Origin: Bacteroidia bacterium
GTDB lineage: Bacteria; Bacteroidota; Bacteroidia; B-17B0; Aurantibacillaceae
DNA length: 47,089 nt
Assembly (NCBI GenBank): GCA_020846025.1
Contig: JADLER010000214.1
Coordinates: 1-47,089, forward strand
Direction of reading: 5' to 3'
Positions 8,546 to 16,435 of this stretch are shown here, piece by piece. How positions within the stretch are numbered: position 1 is the stretch's first letter; each line of letters begins with the position of its first letter. The translations under genes and the position numbers were made by a program. The notes under the pieces were generated by a model. It did not search any database and had not been told where the DNA came from. It saw only the letters and a program-made list of their open reading frames with translations.

Positions 8546-8875
8546 ATGGTAAAGAATATTATCACAAACGATATAGCCAAGTGTAATCAAGCACTCATTG
8601 GGCTTTACAATGTTTATGATCCAGAAATTGGTTTAAACGTTATTGACCTTGGCTTGGTATATGAACTTAATTTTGACGATAATACTAAAACAGTAAATTG
8701 TGAGATGACACTTACAACACAGTTCTGCCCAATGGGTGAAGCTATTACTGGAGACACCACACAATCTTTAACAAGTTCATTCCCAAATTGGACAATCAAC
8801 GTAAATCTTACATTTGAACCGCCTTGGGATTACACCAAAATTTCACCAGAAGGTAACGAATTTTTAGGAAGATAA
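8546..8875 (+). CDS. DUF59 / MIP18-family Fe-S cluster assembly protein (SufT/PaaD-like)
   Basis: 109 aa, nearly all one DUF59 domain. The signatures are DPEIGLNVIDLGLVYEL (residues ~24-40), TLTTQFCPMGEAI with the conserved Cys near 60, and the terminal FEPPWDYTKISPEG. Family members (SufT, PaaD, CIAO2) help mature Fe-S proteins. In this operon it most plausibly supports cluster rebuilding alongside Ric repair, which is an inference. Gene spacing is 1 bp upstream and 3 bp downstream. The length is normal for stand-alone members and no residues appear to be missing. Confidence 0.9.
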   Translation: MVKNIITNDIAKCNQALIGLYNVYDPEIGLNVIDLGLVYELNFDDNTKTVNCEMTLTTQFCPMGEAITGDTTQSLTSSFPNWTINVNLTFEPPWDYTKISPEGNEFLGR

Positions 8876-8878
8876 TAT

Positions 8879-9310
8879 ATGATAAGTCATACATGTAAAA
8901 TAGCCATAAAATCGGTAGTCTATCTTTCTTGTAAAAGTAGTCAAGGAGAAAAAGCAGGAATTAAAGAAATTGCCGAACATATTAATGCCAGCGAACACAC
9001 TATTGGAAAGACCTTACAATCATTAGTGAAACAAAAAATAATTAATAGTTTAAAAGGGCCAACGGGTGGTTTTTATTTAACGAATCAACAACAAAACTTG
9101 CCTCTATTTAATATCGTAGAAACCATTGAAGGAAAAGGCACTTTCAAAGAATGTGGATTAGGATTACATAAATGTTCGGAATCTCGTCCCTGCCCTATTC
9201 ATAACGAATACAAGGTAGCAAGAGAGTTAATTGAAAAAATATTTAAAGAGAAAAAAGTAAAAGACCTTTGTGATACCGTAAACAATGGTTTAGCATTTTT
9301 AATAGATTGA
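8879..9310 (+). CDS. Rrf2-family transcriptional regulator (NsrR/IscR-like)
   Basis: 143 aa. The N-terminal winged helix-turn-helix is typical of Rrf2: ISHTCKIAIKSVVYLS, then IKEIAEHINASEHTIGKTLQSL, then the wing KGPTGGFYL. The cluster-binding loop has three cysteines, C92, C99 and C105 (FKECGLGLHKC, then SRPC). The spacing is C-x6-C-x5-C, one residue longer in the first interval than the C-x5-C-x5-C of IscR or Streptomyces NsrR. It is therefore likely to hold an Fe-S cluster and to sense NO, oxygen or cluster status. Its position inside the operon suggests autoregulation, and the dyad at 4847-4870 is the obvious candidate site (inference). Confidence 0.92.
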   Translation: MISHTCKIAIKSVVYLSCKSSQGEKAGIKEIAEHINASEHTIGKTLQSLVKQKIINSLKGPTGGFYLTNQQQNLPLFNIVETIEGKGTFKECGLGLHKCSESRPCPIHNEYKVARELIEKIFKEKKVKDLCDTVNNGLAFLID

Positions 9311-9330
9311 AAACAACAAATTATAAAACA

Positions 9331-10089
9331 ATGATTACTTTAGAAAAAAATCCACAAGGAGAACTCGATGTAAGAGTTTTAGTTCCAATTCAACGTCACG
9401 AATTATTAATTCGATTATTTAAAGAACTACCTGTATCAGAACATTTTATATTTATAAATGATCATGATCCTATACCTCTTTATTATGAATTCCGTTCCAT
9501 TTACGGCGATGTGGTTGGCTGGGAATATTTAAATAAAGGAGGCAGAGAATGGAAAGTAAAAGTAACTCGCACAGAGGAATCCAAGGAACGTCAATTTACA
9601 GATATTTCAACACTTTTAGATTTAAGAAAAATAGACAAAAAAGATTGGAAACAAGTAATATTTCATCGCTATGGCATGATGGAAGAAAATACTACCATGG
9701 AATTGATTGCTAAAGAAGACCCTAGCGAAATACATGGCATTTTCGTTAATAAATTTGAAGGGAAACATACTTGGATTTATAAAACTAAATCACCTGAAGA
9801 ATATGTTATTCATATCACTAAAAAGGATAATAGCGGTCTTGGAGATGATGGCTATTCTGTTGTAAATACATTTGACATTCGCCCTTTTCCTCCTACCGAA
9901 AGACATGAAATGTTTTATAAAGCATTTGCTGACATTAAGCCTGGCGAAGCGTTTGAATTTATAAACGACCATGATCCTAAGCCATTATATTATCAAATGG
10001 AAGCAGAAAGTAAAGAACCTTTTAAGTGGGAGTACATTGAAAAAGGTCCAGAAGATTGGAAGGTGAGAGTAATAAAAGTGAAAGAATAA
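9331..10089 (+). CDS. Triple DUF2249-repeat protein
   Basis: 252 aa from the ATG at 9331. A TTG at 9307 would overlap the Rrf2 gene and adds only eight uninformative residues, so ATG is preferred. Three DUF2249-type units are visible. Unit 1 (about 12-80) has INDHDPIPLYYE with H45-D46 and ends GWEYLNKGGREWKVKV. Unit 2 (about 91-165) is degenerate: it keeps the IHGIF and HTWIYK landmarks but has no H-D-P. Unit 3 (about 178-250) has INDHDPKPLYYQ with H214-D215 and ends WEYIEKGPEDWKVRV. There is no signal peptide or membrane segment. It is a paralogue of the N-terminal half of the ric fusion. Its function is unknown; membership of the operon points to the NO or Fe-S stress response. Confidence 0.87.
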   Translation: MITLEKNPQGELDVRVLVPIQRHELLIRLFKELPVSEHFIFINDHDPIPLYYEFRSIYGDVVGWEYLNKGGREWKVKVTRTEESKERQFTDISTLLDLRKIDKKDWKQVIFHRYGMMEENTTMELIAKEDPSEIHGIFVNKFEGKHTWIYKTKSPEEYVIHITKKDNSGLGDDGYSVVNTFDIRPFPPTERHEMFYKAFADIKPGEAFEFINDHDPKPLYYQMEAESKEPFKWEYIEKGPEDWKVRVIKVKE

Positions 10090-10103
10090 TTAAAATTTAA
10101 TTT

Positions 10104-10499
10104 ATGGAAGTAAAAAGCAACGAGGCAACACCTCAACGACCGCAAGGCGATCGTATTCTTAATTCATCTTTAGTTGAGATGGACTTAACTAAATTTATCG
10201 AACAAATAAAAAACGAGCCTAATTGGAAAAACAACACACATAATACTATTACAATTTTTAAATCTGAGTTGATGCGTGTTGTATTAATTGCTTTACAAAA
10301 AAATGCCTTATTAAAACCTCATGCAACTAATGCTACTATTAGTGTACAAGTTTTAGAAGGAAGAATTAAATTTATAACTGATGAAAAAACAGCTATCTTA
10401 AAAAAATCACAAATGATTGCACTACAACCTAATATAACACATAGTGTAGAAGCAAGTGAAGAAAGTGTATTTTTGTTAACGCTAGCCATAACACAATAA
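10104..10499 (+). CDS. Small cupin-like protein
   Basis: 131 aa, cytoplasmic. Residues ~50-130 give an alternating beta pattern of a single cupin barrel: LMRVVLIALQKNALLKPHA, then VQVLEGRIKFIT, then ALQPNITHSVEA. The usual metal-binding set is reduced: a His in KPHAT and one in NITHSV are present, but the classical HxH is not. It may bind a small ligand or metal weakly. It sits 14 bp after the DUF2249 gene and 5 bp before the last operon gene, so its expression is probably coupled. The substrate is unknown. Confidence 0.78.
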   Translation: MEVKSNEATPQRPQGDRILNSSLVEMDLTKFIEQIKNEPNWKNNTHNTITIFKSELMRVVLIALQKNALLKPHATNATISVQVLEGRIKFITDEKTAILKKSQMIALQPNITHSVEASEESVFLLTLAITQ

Positions 10500-10504
10500 A
10501 ATAC

Positions 10505-10747
10505 ATGAATAAAAAAATAAAACTCATTTGGGAATATAGAGGTGAAGATGGGCATCAAACTGCAGTTCACTTCGTGCATCATTTAGAGGAATATATTGAG
10601 GCGACTCAACTTAAAAACAACATCTTAGGTGTTGAGAAAATTAATGATTTGTATTCTATTGCCTATATGATTATAGAGCAAGACGAACTTAACAAAGTAC
10701 GTGATGCTTTAAAACCAACACGTGCCGAATGGTACGAGGGTAAGTAA
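10505..10747 (+). CDS. Conserved-looking small protein, last gene of the stress operon
   Basis: 80 aa, no membrane segment, no recognised family. It starts KKIKLIWEYRGEDGHQTAVHFVHHLEEYI, rich in acidic residues and histidine (HFVHHLEE), and ends KPTRAEWYEGK. The composition suggests a compact alpha/beta fold. It starts 5 bp after the cupin stop and shares its direction, which supports it as a real gene. There is no good terminator in the 46 bp that separate it from the convergent gene. No function can be assigned. Confidence 0.65.
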   Translation: MNKKIKLIWEYRGEDGHQTAVHFVHHLEEYIEATQLKNNILGVEKINDLYSIAYMIIEQDELNKVRDALKPTRAEWYEGK

Positions 10748-10793
10748 TTTTTACTTTCTAAAACTAAAATATCATAGCCAATATTTTTATGAA

Positions 10794-12059
10794 TTATTTT
10801 GACAAGGCCAAAATTTGTTTGCCATGTTCTTTAGTTTTCACATCTTGAATAATATGTGATATAACTCCTTTTTCGTTTATAACAAACGTAGTGCGAATAA
10901 CACCATCAAACACACGCCCCATAAATTGTTTTTTACCAAACACATCATAATCTTGTATTATTTTTTTATCAGTATCAGCTAATAAAGAAAAAGGTAATTG
11001 AAACTTATCTGAAAATTTTTGATGTGATTTTTCGTCATCAGCACTTACCCCTACTACTACAAAATTTTTCTTATTTAAAAATTGATACTCGTCTCTTAGA
11101 CTACAGGCTTCGAGTGTGCAACCAGGTGTATTATCCTTAGGGTAAAAATATAAAACAACTTGTTTACCCTTTAAACCAGCTAAAGAAACTACTTCCCCAA
11201 ATTGATCTTTTGCTTTAAATGCAGGGGCTTTATCTCCTACTTGTAACGATGTTGCATGAGGTTTAAACTTTGCTTTTTGGGGAGTAGCTGTTATTTTTTT
11301 GATAGCAGTAGCTGACACAACTGGTTTTGCTTTTTTCATTGTAGTTGTTTTGTTCTCCACCACCTTAGTAGTTGTTTTCTTAGTAACCGTTACTTTCTTC
11401 ATCGTTAAATTGATTTTAGATTTTAAGCCATTTTTTTGAAAATACTGACACCATTTGGTTAAAGGACAAACTTCGCACTTTGGAGTGCGAGCCAAGCAAA
11501 TGTAACGTCCATGTAAAATTAACCAATGGTGTGCCGTAGCAATGTATTGCTCGGGTATGTATTTCACTAATTGTGTTTCGCTTTGCAGTGGTGTTTTAGC
11601 CTTGGTTAATCCTATTCGGTTCGATACCCTAAAAACATGTGTATCTACAGCCATAGTCGGTTTATCATATATTACCGAAGCTACTACATTAGCTGTTTTT
11701 CTACCCACTCCAGGTAATTTCACTAAGTCTTCGCGCTCGCTAGGCACTATTCCATTAAAATCTTTTAAAAGCATATTGGCCATATTTACTAAATGTTTGG
11801 CTTTGTTATTGGGATAACTTACGCTTCTAATATATTGGAAAATCGTTTCAGAACTTGCTGAGGCAAGGGCTTCAACAGTTGGATAATCTCGAAATAATTT
11901 TGGTGTTACCTGATTAATACGTTTATCAGTACATTGAGCTGATAAAATTACTGCTACAATTAATTCGTACGGATTGGTATAATGAAGCTCGGTTTCAGCA
12001 ACAGGCACATGGGTTTTAAAATAATCAATTACACCATTATATCGTTCCTTTAAGGTCAT
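10794..12059 (-). CDS. nth: Endonuclease III - thiol peroxiredoxin (BCP) fusion
   Basis: 421 aa in one uninterrupted frame. Residues 1-~212 are endonuclease III: the helix-hairpin-helix LPGVGRKTANVV with catalytic Lys121, catalytic Asp139 in VDTHVFRVSNR, and the 4Fe-4S cysteines 188, 195, 198 and 204 (C-x6-C-x2-C-x5-C). Residues ~213-270 form a Lys/Thr/Ala-rich linker. Residues ~271-421 are a bacterioferritin-comigratory-type peroxiredoxin with peroxidatic Cys314 (TPGCT) and Cys319 in EAC. Nth excises oxidised pyrimidines; BCP reduces peroxides with thioredoxin. An ATG at codon 220 (11402) lies where a separate bcp could start, so a second, shorter product is possible. The gene is 3 bp downstream of the methyltransferase and convergent with the stress operon. 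Confidence 0.92.
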   Translation of the reverse strand: MTLKERYNGVIDYFKTHVPVAETELHYTNPYELIVAVILSAQCTDKRINQVTPKLFRDYPTVEALASASSETIFQYIRSVSYPNNKAKHLVNMANMLLKDFNGIVPSEREDLVKLPGVGRKTANVVASVIYDKPTMAVDTHVFRVSNRIGLTKAKTPLQSETQLVKYIPEQYIATAHHWLILHGRYICLARTPKCEVCPLTKWCQYFQKNGLKSKINLTMKKVTVTKKTTTKVVENKTTTMKKAKPVVSATAIKKITATPQKAKFKPHATSLQVGDKAPAFKAKDQFGEVVSLAGLKGKQVVLYFYPKDNTPGCTLEACSLRDEYQFLNKKNFVVVGVSADDEKSHQKFSDKFQLPFSLLADTDKKIIQDYDVFGKKQFMGRVFDGVIRTTFVINEKGVISHIIQDVKTKEHGKQILALSK

Positions 12060-12062
12060 GCC

Positions 12063-12869
12063 TTATAATTTTTGTGCTTTAACTTTTACATGAAATAACT
12101 TATTGGGCACAGTTGGAAAACTCAACATTTCAGCTGTAATATTTGGATTGGTGGTGTAAATAGCGCACATAGTATTAGATATATGATATAAATATTTGTG
12201 GTGGCTCGATGGTATTCCATCTAATATACCTGCTAATACCTCATGACGAACCGTTTCTGGATAATACGTGTAATCGTGCCATACTATAATAGAGTTCTCA
12301 TGAATTAAATGATTGAACACATTATTCGTATCTGATTTTACACCGTTATAAGTATGATCGCCATCAACAAAAATCAAATCAAATTTTCCGAGTTTAGAAA
12401 AATCGTAGGTTAATGAGTTGTCTTCTATTAAAGTCATATTTTTAATTTCAGACGATAACATATTTGCACTTTTTAATAAACTTGGTTTAAATTTAAACTG
12501 TTTCATTTGTTCGTGCGATAGCGTTAAAGCCGTGCAGTGCTTTGCTACTTTAGCAACATTGTATAATGATTCGCCTCTTAAACTACCAATTTCAAAATAG
12601 CGGCAATCATTTATTCCTCTGGCTAATTCTTTCAATAAGCATAGGTCTAGTACAGTAGATGTGTTTTCTAAAAATGTATAACGTTCTAATTCTGATTCAA
12701 AAGTGCCATTAAAAAGCGTTAATAAATCAATAGTTGGAAGCTGTGTAACAAACTGTTGTTTTTCAATTTGTTTCTTATAATACACATTTCGATTATAATT
12801 CTTAAAAAAACGAACAGGATCGGTGAGCATCCACTTTAACGATTCAAAAACTACTTTTTTAGGTGTCAT
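12063..12869 (-). CDS. Class I SAM-dependent methyltransferase (Methyltransf_24-like)
   Basis: 268 aa, soluble. The SAM-binding glycine-rich loop is FEIGSLRGES (residues ~96-105), and the second conserved block FDLIFVDGDHTYNGVKSD lies near 163-180. The segment IIVWHDY that follows is typical of the Methyltransf_24/cephalosporin-hydroxylase-like group. The N-terminus (KVVFESLKWMLTDPVRFFKNYNR) has no signal peptide. It starts with ATG in the 195-bp divergent region and runs directly into the nth-bcp fusion 3 bp later, which suggests a two-gene operon. The substrate is unknown; relatives often act on sugars or small metabolites. Confidence 0.78.
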   Translation of the reverse strand: MTPKKVVFESLKWMLTDPVRFFKNYNRNVYYKKQIEKQQFVTQLPTIDLLTLFNGTFESELERYTFLENTSTVLDLCLLKELARGINDCRYFEIGSLRGESLYNVAKVAKHCTALTLSHEQMKQFKFKPSLLKSANMLSSEIKNMTLIEDNSLTYDFSKLGKFDLIFVDGDHTYNGVKSDTNNVFNHLIHENSIIVWHDYTYYPETVRHEVLAGILDGIPSSHHKYLYHISNTMCAIYTTNPNITAEMLSFPTVPNKLFHVKVKAQKL

Positions 12870-13008
12870 AACTTAATTATTTTATCTCTGCAAATTAACT
12901 AAAATAAGCTGATTATAAAGGATCTATTTACAAAATATTTAGTTTATTTTTAGTTGCAAACTCACTACTTTTTTATAAATTTAAAACCTTAATTCTTACA
13001 AAATGGTA

Positions 13009-13026
13009 AAATAGTTGAAACTATTT
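13009..13026. promoter_or_regulatory. 18-bp palindrome in the divergent methyltransferase/phosphohexomutase region
   Basis: AAATAGTT (13009-13016) and AACTATTT (13019-13026) are perfect reverse complements with a 2-bp centre, too tight for an RNA hairpin, so a DNA operator is more likely. It lies 38 bp before the phosphohexomutase ATG. The rest of 12870-13064 is AT-rich with no coding signal. Confidence 0.35.
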
Positions 13027-13064
13027 GTTGTAAGTCTAAAAAAGATAGTTAATACAAAAAAGAT

Positions 13065-14471
13065 ATGACAAAAATTAAATTTGGAACAGACGGCTGGAGA
13101 GCAATTATTGCTCAAGATTTTACAGTTGAAAATGTAGCAAGAGTTACTGAAGCAACGGCTACATGGATTAAAAAGAATTTCGAAAAGCCAAGCGCTGTAG
13201 TTGGACACGATTGCAGATTTGCAGGTGAACTATTTGCTGAAACTACTGCTAAAATGTTTATTGCTTGTGGTGTAAAAGTGTATTTAGCCAAGGATTATGT
13301 ATCTACACCGATGATATCATTAGGGGCATTAAAATTAAATACTTCTCTAGGTATCATTATTACAGCTAGTCATAATCCGCCATCATACAATGGTTACAAA
13401 CTAAAAGGGCATTATGGCGGGCCATTAGTTCCCGAAAAAATTCAAGAAATTGAAGATATTATTCCTAATACTGCTAATCCTGCTTATAATTCAGTTGATT
13501 TAAAAGAAGCCGAGAAAAATGGGTTATTAGAATATGTTAATTTAGAAGACTTATATTTAAAACACGTAGAAGCTAATTTTGACATTCAAGCAATTAAAAA
13601 ATCAGGGCTAAAATTAGCTTACGATAGTATGTTTGGTGCAGGTAAACGCATTATGAAACGATTGTTTCCTGAAATTATACATTTACATGATGACGATAAT
13701 CCTGGGTTTCATGGACAAGCTCCAGAACCTATTCATAAAAATTTATTAGAGTTTAGTGAGTTAATTAAAAAAGATGGAAAGATAAATTGTGGTTTATGTA
13801 CCGATGGCGATGCCGATCGTATAGGTTTATATGATAGCAAAGGGAATTTTGTGGATTCACACCACATTATTTTATTATTAGTAAAATACTTAGTTGAAGA
13901 AAAAAAATATGGCGGAAAAATAGTAGCTGCCTTTTCAGTAACACCGCGTATTCATAAACTAGCCACACATTATAATTTACCTATTTTAATTACACAAATT
14001 GGCTTTAAACACATTGCAGGTTATATGATAACCGAAGATGTAATTATGGGTGGTGAAGAAAGTGGCGGTATTGCTATTAAAGGTCATATACCTGAAAGAG
14101 ATGGAATTTGGATGGGATTAACAATTTGGGAATATATGGCTAAATCTGGAAAAACACTCGAACAATTAATTGAGGATTTATATAAATTAACTGGACCATT
14201 TGTATATGAACGTAATGATTTACACCTAACTGAAGATGTAAAACAAAATATCATTGCAAATTGTAAAGCGAATAAGTACAATGCCTTTGGCTCATACAAA
14301 GTAGAAAGATTAGAAACTATTGATGGCTGGAAATACCATTTTGAAAACGAACAATGGCTTATGATTAGAGCAAGTGGAACTGAGCCTGTATTACGCTTAT
14401 ATGGTGAAAGTAACACCCTTGAAAACACTCGAAAATTATTAAAAGCCGCTCAAGAAACCTTACTAGGCTAA
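13065..14471 (+). CDS. Phosphoglucomutase/phosphomannomutase family protein
   Basis: 468 aa, the usual length for bacterial alpha-D-phosphohexomutases. All four signatures are present. The phosphoserine loop TASHNPPSYNGYK has catalytic Ser102. The metal loop DGDADRIG has D247, D249 and D251. The sugar-binding loop is GEESGGIAIKGH. The phosphate-binding loop is RASGTEPVLRLYGES near the C-terminus. The enzyme interconverts hexose 1- and 6-phosphates for cell-wall and glycogen or glycan precursors. Sequence alone does not decide between PGM, PMM and GlmM, though the GEESGG loop favours a PGM/PMM. It is transcribed away from the methyltransferase and followed 70 bp later by apt. Confidence 0.92.
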   Translation: MTKIKFGTDGWRAIIAQDFTVENVARVTEATATWIKKNFEKPSAVVGHDCRFAGELFAETTAKMFIACGVKVYLAKDYVSTPMISLGALKLNTSLGIIITASHNPPSYNGYKLKGHYGGPLVPEKIQEIEDIIPNTANPAYNSVDLKEAEKNGLLEYVNLEDLYLKHVEANFDIQAIKKSGLKLAYDSMFGAGKRIMKRLFPEIIHLHDDDNPGFHGQAPEPIHKNLLEFSELIKKDGKINCGLCTDGDADRIGLYDSKGNFVDSHHIILLLVKYLVEEKKYGGKIVAAFSVTPRIHKLATHYNLPILITQIGFKHIAGYMITEDVIMGGEESGGIAIKGHIPERDGIWMGLTIWEYMAKSGKTLEQLIEDLYKLTGPFVYERNDLHLTEDVKQNIIANCKANKYNAFGSYKVERLETIDGWKYHFENEQWLMIRASGTEPVLRLYGESNTLENTRKLLKAAQETLLG

Positions 14472-14518
14472 TGAGCTGTTAAATTTTTCTAATATCTATG
14501 AAATTTATAAAATTTAGT

Positions 14519-14526
14519 TAAGTTTG
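14519..14526 (+). promoter_or_regulatory. -7 promoter box (TAAGTTTG) for apt
   Basis: Exact TAnnTTTG match ending 15 bp before the apt ATG, which would give a leader of about 10 nt. No perfect -33 TTTG; TATG at 14497-14500 is a weak candidate. Confidence 0.45.
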
Positions 14527-14541
14527 TAAGGTTAAGAAACA

Positions 14542-15069
14542 ATGTCGTTAGAGACTGAAATAAAAGCCGCCATAAGAGATGTGCCCGATTTCCCGAAACC
14601 AGGCATTATGTTTCGTGATATTACCCCTATCTTTCATAATCAAACATTATGTAATAAAATAGTAGATGGCTTTATTTCTAATTTTAAAACAAAACCCGAT
14701 GCCATTGTTGGAATTGAAAGTAGAGGATTTTTATTTGGAATGTTATTAGCAAACAAACTTAACATTCCGTTTGTGTTAGTTAGAAAAGCAGGAAAACTGC
14801 CATTCAAAACCATAAAGCACGAGTACGAACTTGAATACGGAACAGCAACCATAGAAATGCACATTGACAGTTTACAAAAAGGCTGGAACGTGATGATACA
14901 CGATGATTTATTGGCTACTGGAGGAACTGCTGAAGCCGCCGCCGAATTAGTAAAACAACAAGGCGCAAATGTATGCGGTTTTAGTTTTGTAGTAGGATTA
15001 ACTTTTTTAAATGGAATTCAAAAATTAAATAAACACACAAATAATATAACATGTCTAGCGCAGTATTAG
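14542..15069 (+). CDS. apt: Adenine phosphoribosyltransferase
   Basis: 175 aa, normal for Apt. The N-terminal IRDVPDFPKPGIMFRDITP, the IVGIESRGFLFG block and the PRPP-binding motif MIHDDLLATGGTAEAAAEL are diagnostic. It salvages adenine with PRPP to AMP in the cytoplasm. The C-terminal beta strand (FLNGIQKLN ... LAQY) is complete, so the 19-nt overlap with the following acyl-CoA dehydrogenase frame is not due to a truncated Apt. The gene probably has its own promoter (TAAGTTTG box). Confidence 0.95.
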   Translation: MSLETEIKAAIRDVPDFPKPGIMFRDITPIFHNQTLCNKIVDGFISNFKTKPDAIVGIESRGFLFGMLLANKLNIPFVLVRKAGKLPFKTIKHEYELEYGTATIEMHIDSLQKGWNVMIHDDLLATGGTAEAAAELVKQQGANVCGFSFVVGLTFLNGIQKLNKHTNNITCLAQY

Positions 15070-16226
15070 AACCAAACGTAGGAATGAGTTTTCAACTCAA
15101 TGAAAATCAAATTGCAATTGCCGATATGATTCGCAAATTTGGTAAAGAACATATTTATCCTAAATTAATGGAATGGGACGAATCACAAGAGTTCCCAATT
15201 GATGTATTTAAAAGATTAGGTGAATTAGGCTTAATGGGTGTATTGGTACCAGAACAATATGGAGGCTCTGGCTTAAGCTATACCGAATACGTTACAGCCA
15301 TTATTGAATTAGGAAAAATTTGTGGTTCCATCGGTTTATCAATGGCGGCACACAACTCTTTATGTACTGGTCATATTTTACAATTTGGCAATGAAGCACA
15401 AAAAGCTAAATACTTACCAAAATTAGCTACCGCCGAGTGGATTGGTGCTTGGGGCTTAACTGAAACTGGCACAGGCTCTGATGCTGGAGGAATGGCTACT
15501 ACCGCTGTTAAAGATGGCGATTATTATGTATTAAACGGAAGCAAAAACTTTATTACACATGCCATTACTGGAAATGTTGCTGTAGTTATTGCTCGCACAG
15601 GTGCAAAAGGCGATAGCCATGGTATGAGTGCTTTTATTATTGAAAAAGGCACACCTGGTTTTAAATCTGGAAAAAAAGAAAACAAACTTGGAATGCGCGC
15701 AAGTGAAACTGCTGAACTAATTTTTGATAATTGCCGTGTTCATAAAGACCAAATGATGGGGCAAGAAGGTGATGGATTTATTCAAGCCATGAAAGTATTA
15801 GATGGTGGACGTATTTCTATTGCTGCATTAAGCTGTGGTATTGCTCGTGGCGCTTATGAGTGTGCTTTAAAATACTCTAAAGAACGTGAACAGTTTGGTA
15901 AGCCAATCTCAGCTTTCCAAGCTATTGGCTTTAAGTTAGCAGATATGGCTACAGAATGTGAGGCAGCAGAACTACTAACATTTAAAGCCGCTGATTTAAA
16001 AAACCGTCATCAAAAAATGACAAAAGAAGGTGCTTTTGCTAAATATTATGCCTCAGAAGTTGCTGTAAAAAATAGTACTGAAGCTGTTCAAATTTTTGGT
16101 GGCTATGGTTTTACTAAAGATTTTCCAGCCGAAAAATACTACAGAGATAGTAAATTATGTACAATTGGTGAAGGAACTAGCGAAATACAAAAATTAGTGA
16201 TTAGCCGTGAATTATTAAAAGAATAA
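15051..16226 (+). CDS. Acyl-CoA dehydrogenase
   Basis: 391 aa. The FAD and acyl-CoA signatures are present: GAWGLTETGTGSDAGGM, KNFITHAITGNVAVVIA, SKEREQFGKPISAFQAIGFKL, and the catalytic-base segment CTIGEGTSEIQKLVISREL, where the Glu of GEGT is the likely base. It oxidises acyl-CoA to trans-2-enoyl-CoA and passes electrons to ETF; the GEGTSEIQ placement is of the short/medium-chain type. The ATG at 15051 overlaps apt by 19 nt. An in-frame ATG at 15084 (start MSFQLNENQ) is the more typical family start and removes the overlap. A strong terminator follows. Confidence 0.93.
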   Translation: MSSAVLEPNVGMSFQLNENQIAIADMIRKFGKEHIYPKLMEWDESQEFPIDVFKRLGELGLMGVLVPEQYGGSGLSYTEYVTAIIELGKICGSIGLSMAAHNSLCTGHILQFGNEAQKAKYLPKLATAEWIGAWGLTETGTGSDAGGMATTAVKDGDYYVLNGSKNFITHAITGNVAVVIARTGAKGDSHGMSAFIIEKGTPGFKSGKKENKLGMRASETAELIFDNCRVHKDQMMGQEGDGFIQAMKVLDGGRISIAALSCGIARGAYECALKYSKEREQFGKPISAFQAIGFKLADMATECEAAELLTFKAADLKNRHQKMTKEGAFAKYYASEVAVKNSTEAVQIFGGYGFTKDFPAEKYYRDSKLCTIGEGTSEIQKLVISRELLKE

Positions 16227-16245
16227 TCTCCCTATCTGATTTCTT

Positions 16246-16279
16246 AAAAAACGGGAATTAAATTAATTCCCGTTTTTTT
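16246..16279 (+). terminator. Intrinsic terminator after the acyl-CoA dehydrogenase
   Basis: Stem AACGGGAATT ... AATTCCCGTT around a 5-nt loop, preceded by A6 and followed by T7. It is symmetric enough to act in both directions for the convergent minus-strand gene, although it lies about 160 bp beyond that gene's stop. The remaining 16280-16435 holds no convincing gene. Confidence 0.85.
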
Positions 16280-16435
16280 ATTTACATTTTTTAATCCCCC
16301 AATAAATTGAGAAAATGAAAATCCAATAGCATAAGGCTTACCAATACTTAACATTAAAAGAATAATGCATTGTATGATTAATTCCAAAACAGTACCAAAT
16401 TTAAGAAGTTAATTCTAGCAGTTGTGAAATTACAA

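Noticed and set aside
9307-9330. TTG start for the second triple-DUF2249 gene.
   Set aside because: It overlaps the Rrf2 stop and adds a non-conserved octapeptide; ATG 9331 precedes the first strand.
16283-16405. On the minus strand, short stretches read like the end of an outer-membrane barrel (for example GINHTMHYSFNVKYW, then GKPYAIGFSF in another frame).
   Set aside because: The two pieces are in different frames with stops between them and too short to tell from chance; a translated search could revive it as a gene remnant.
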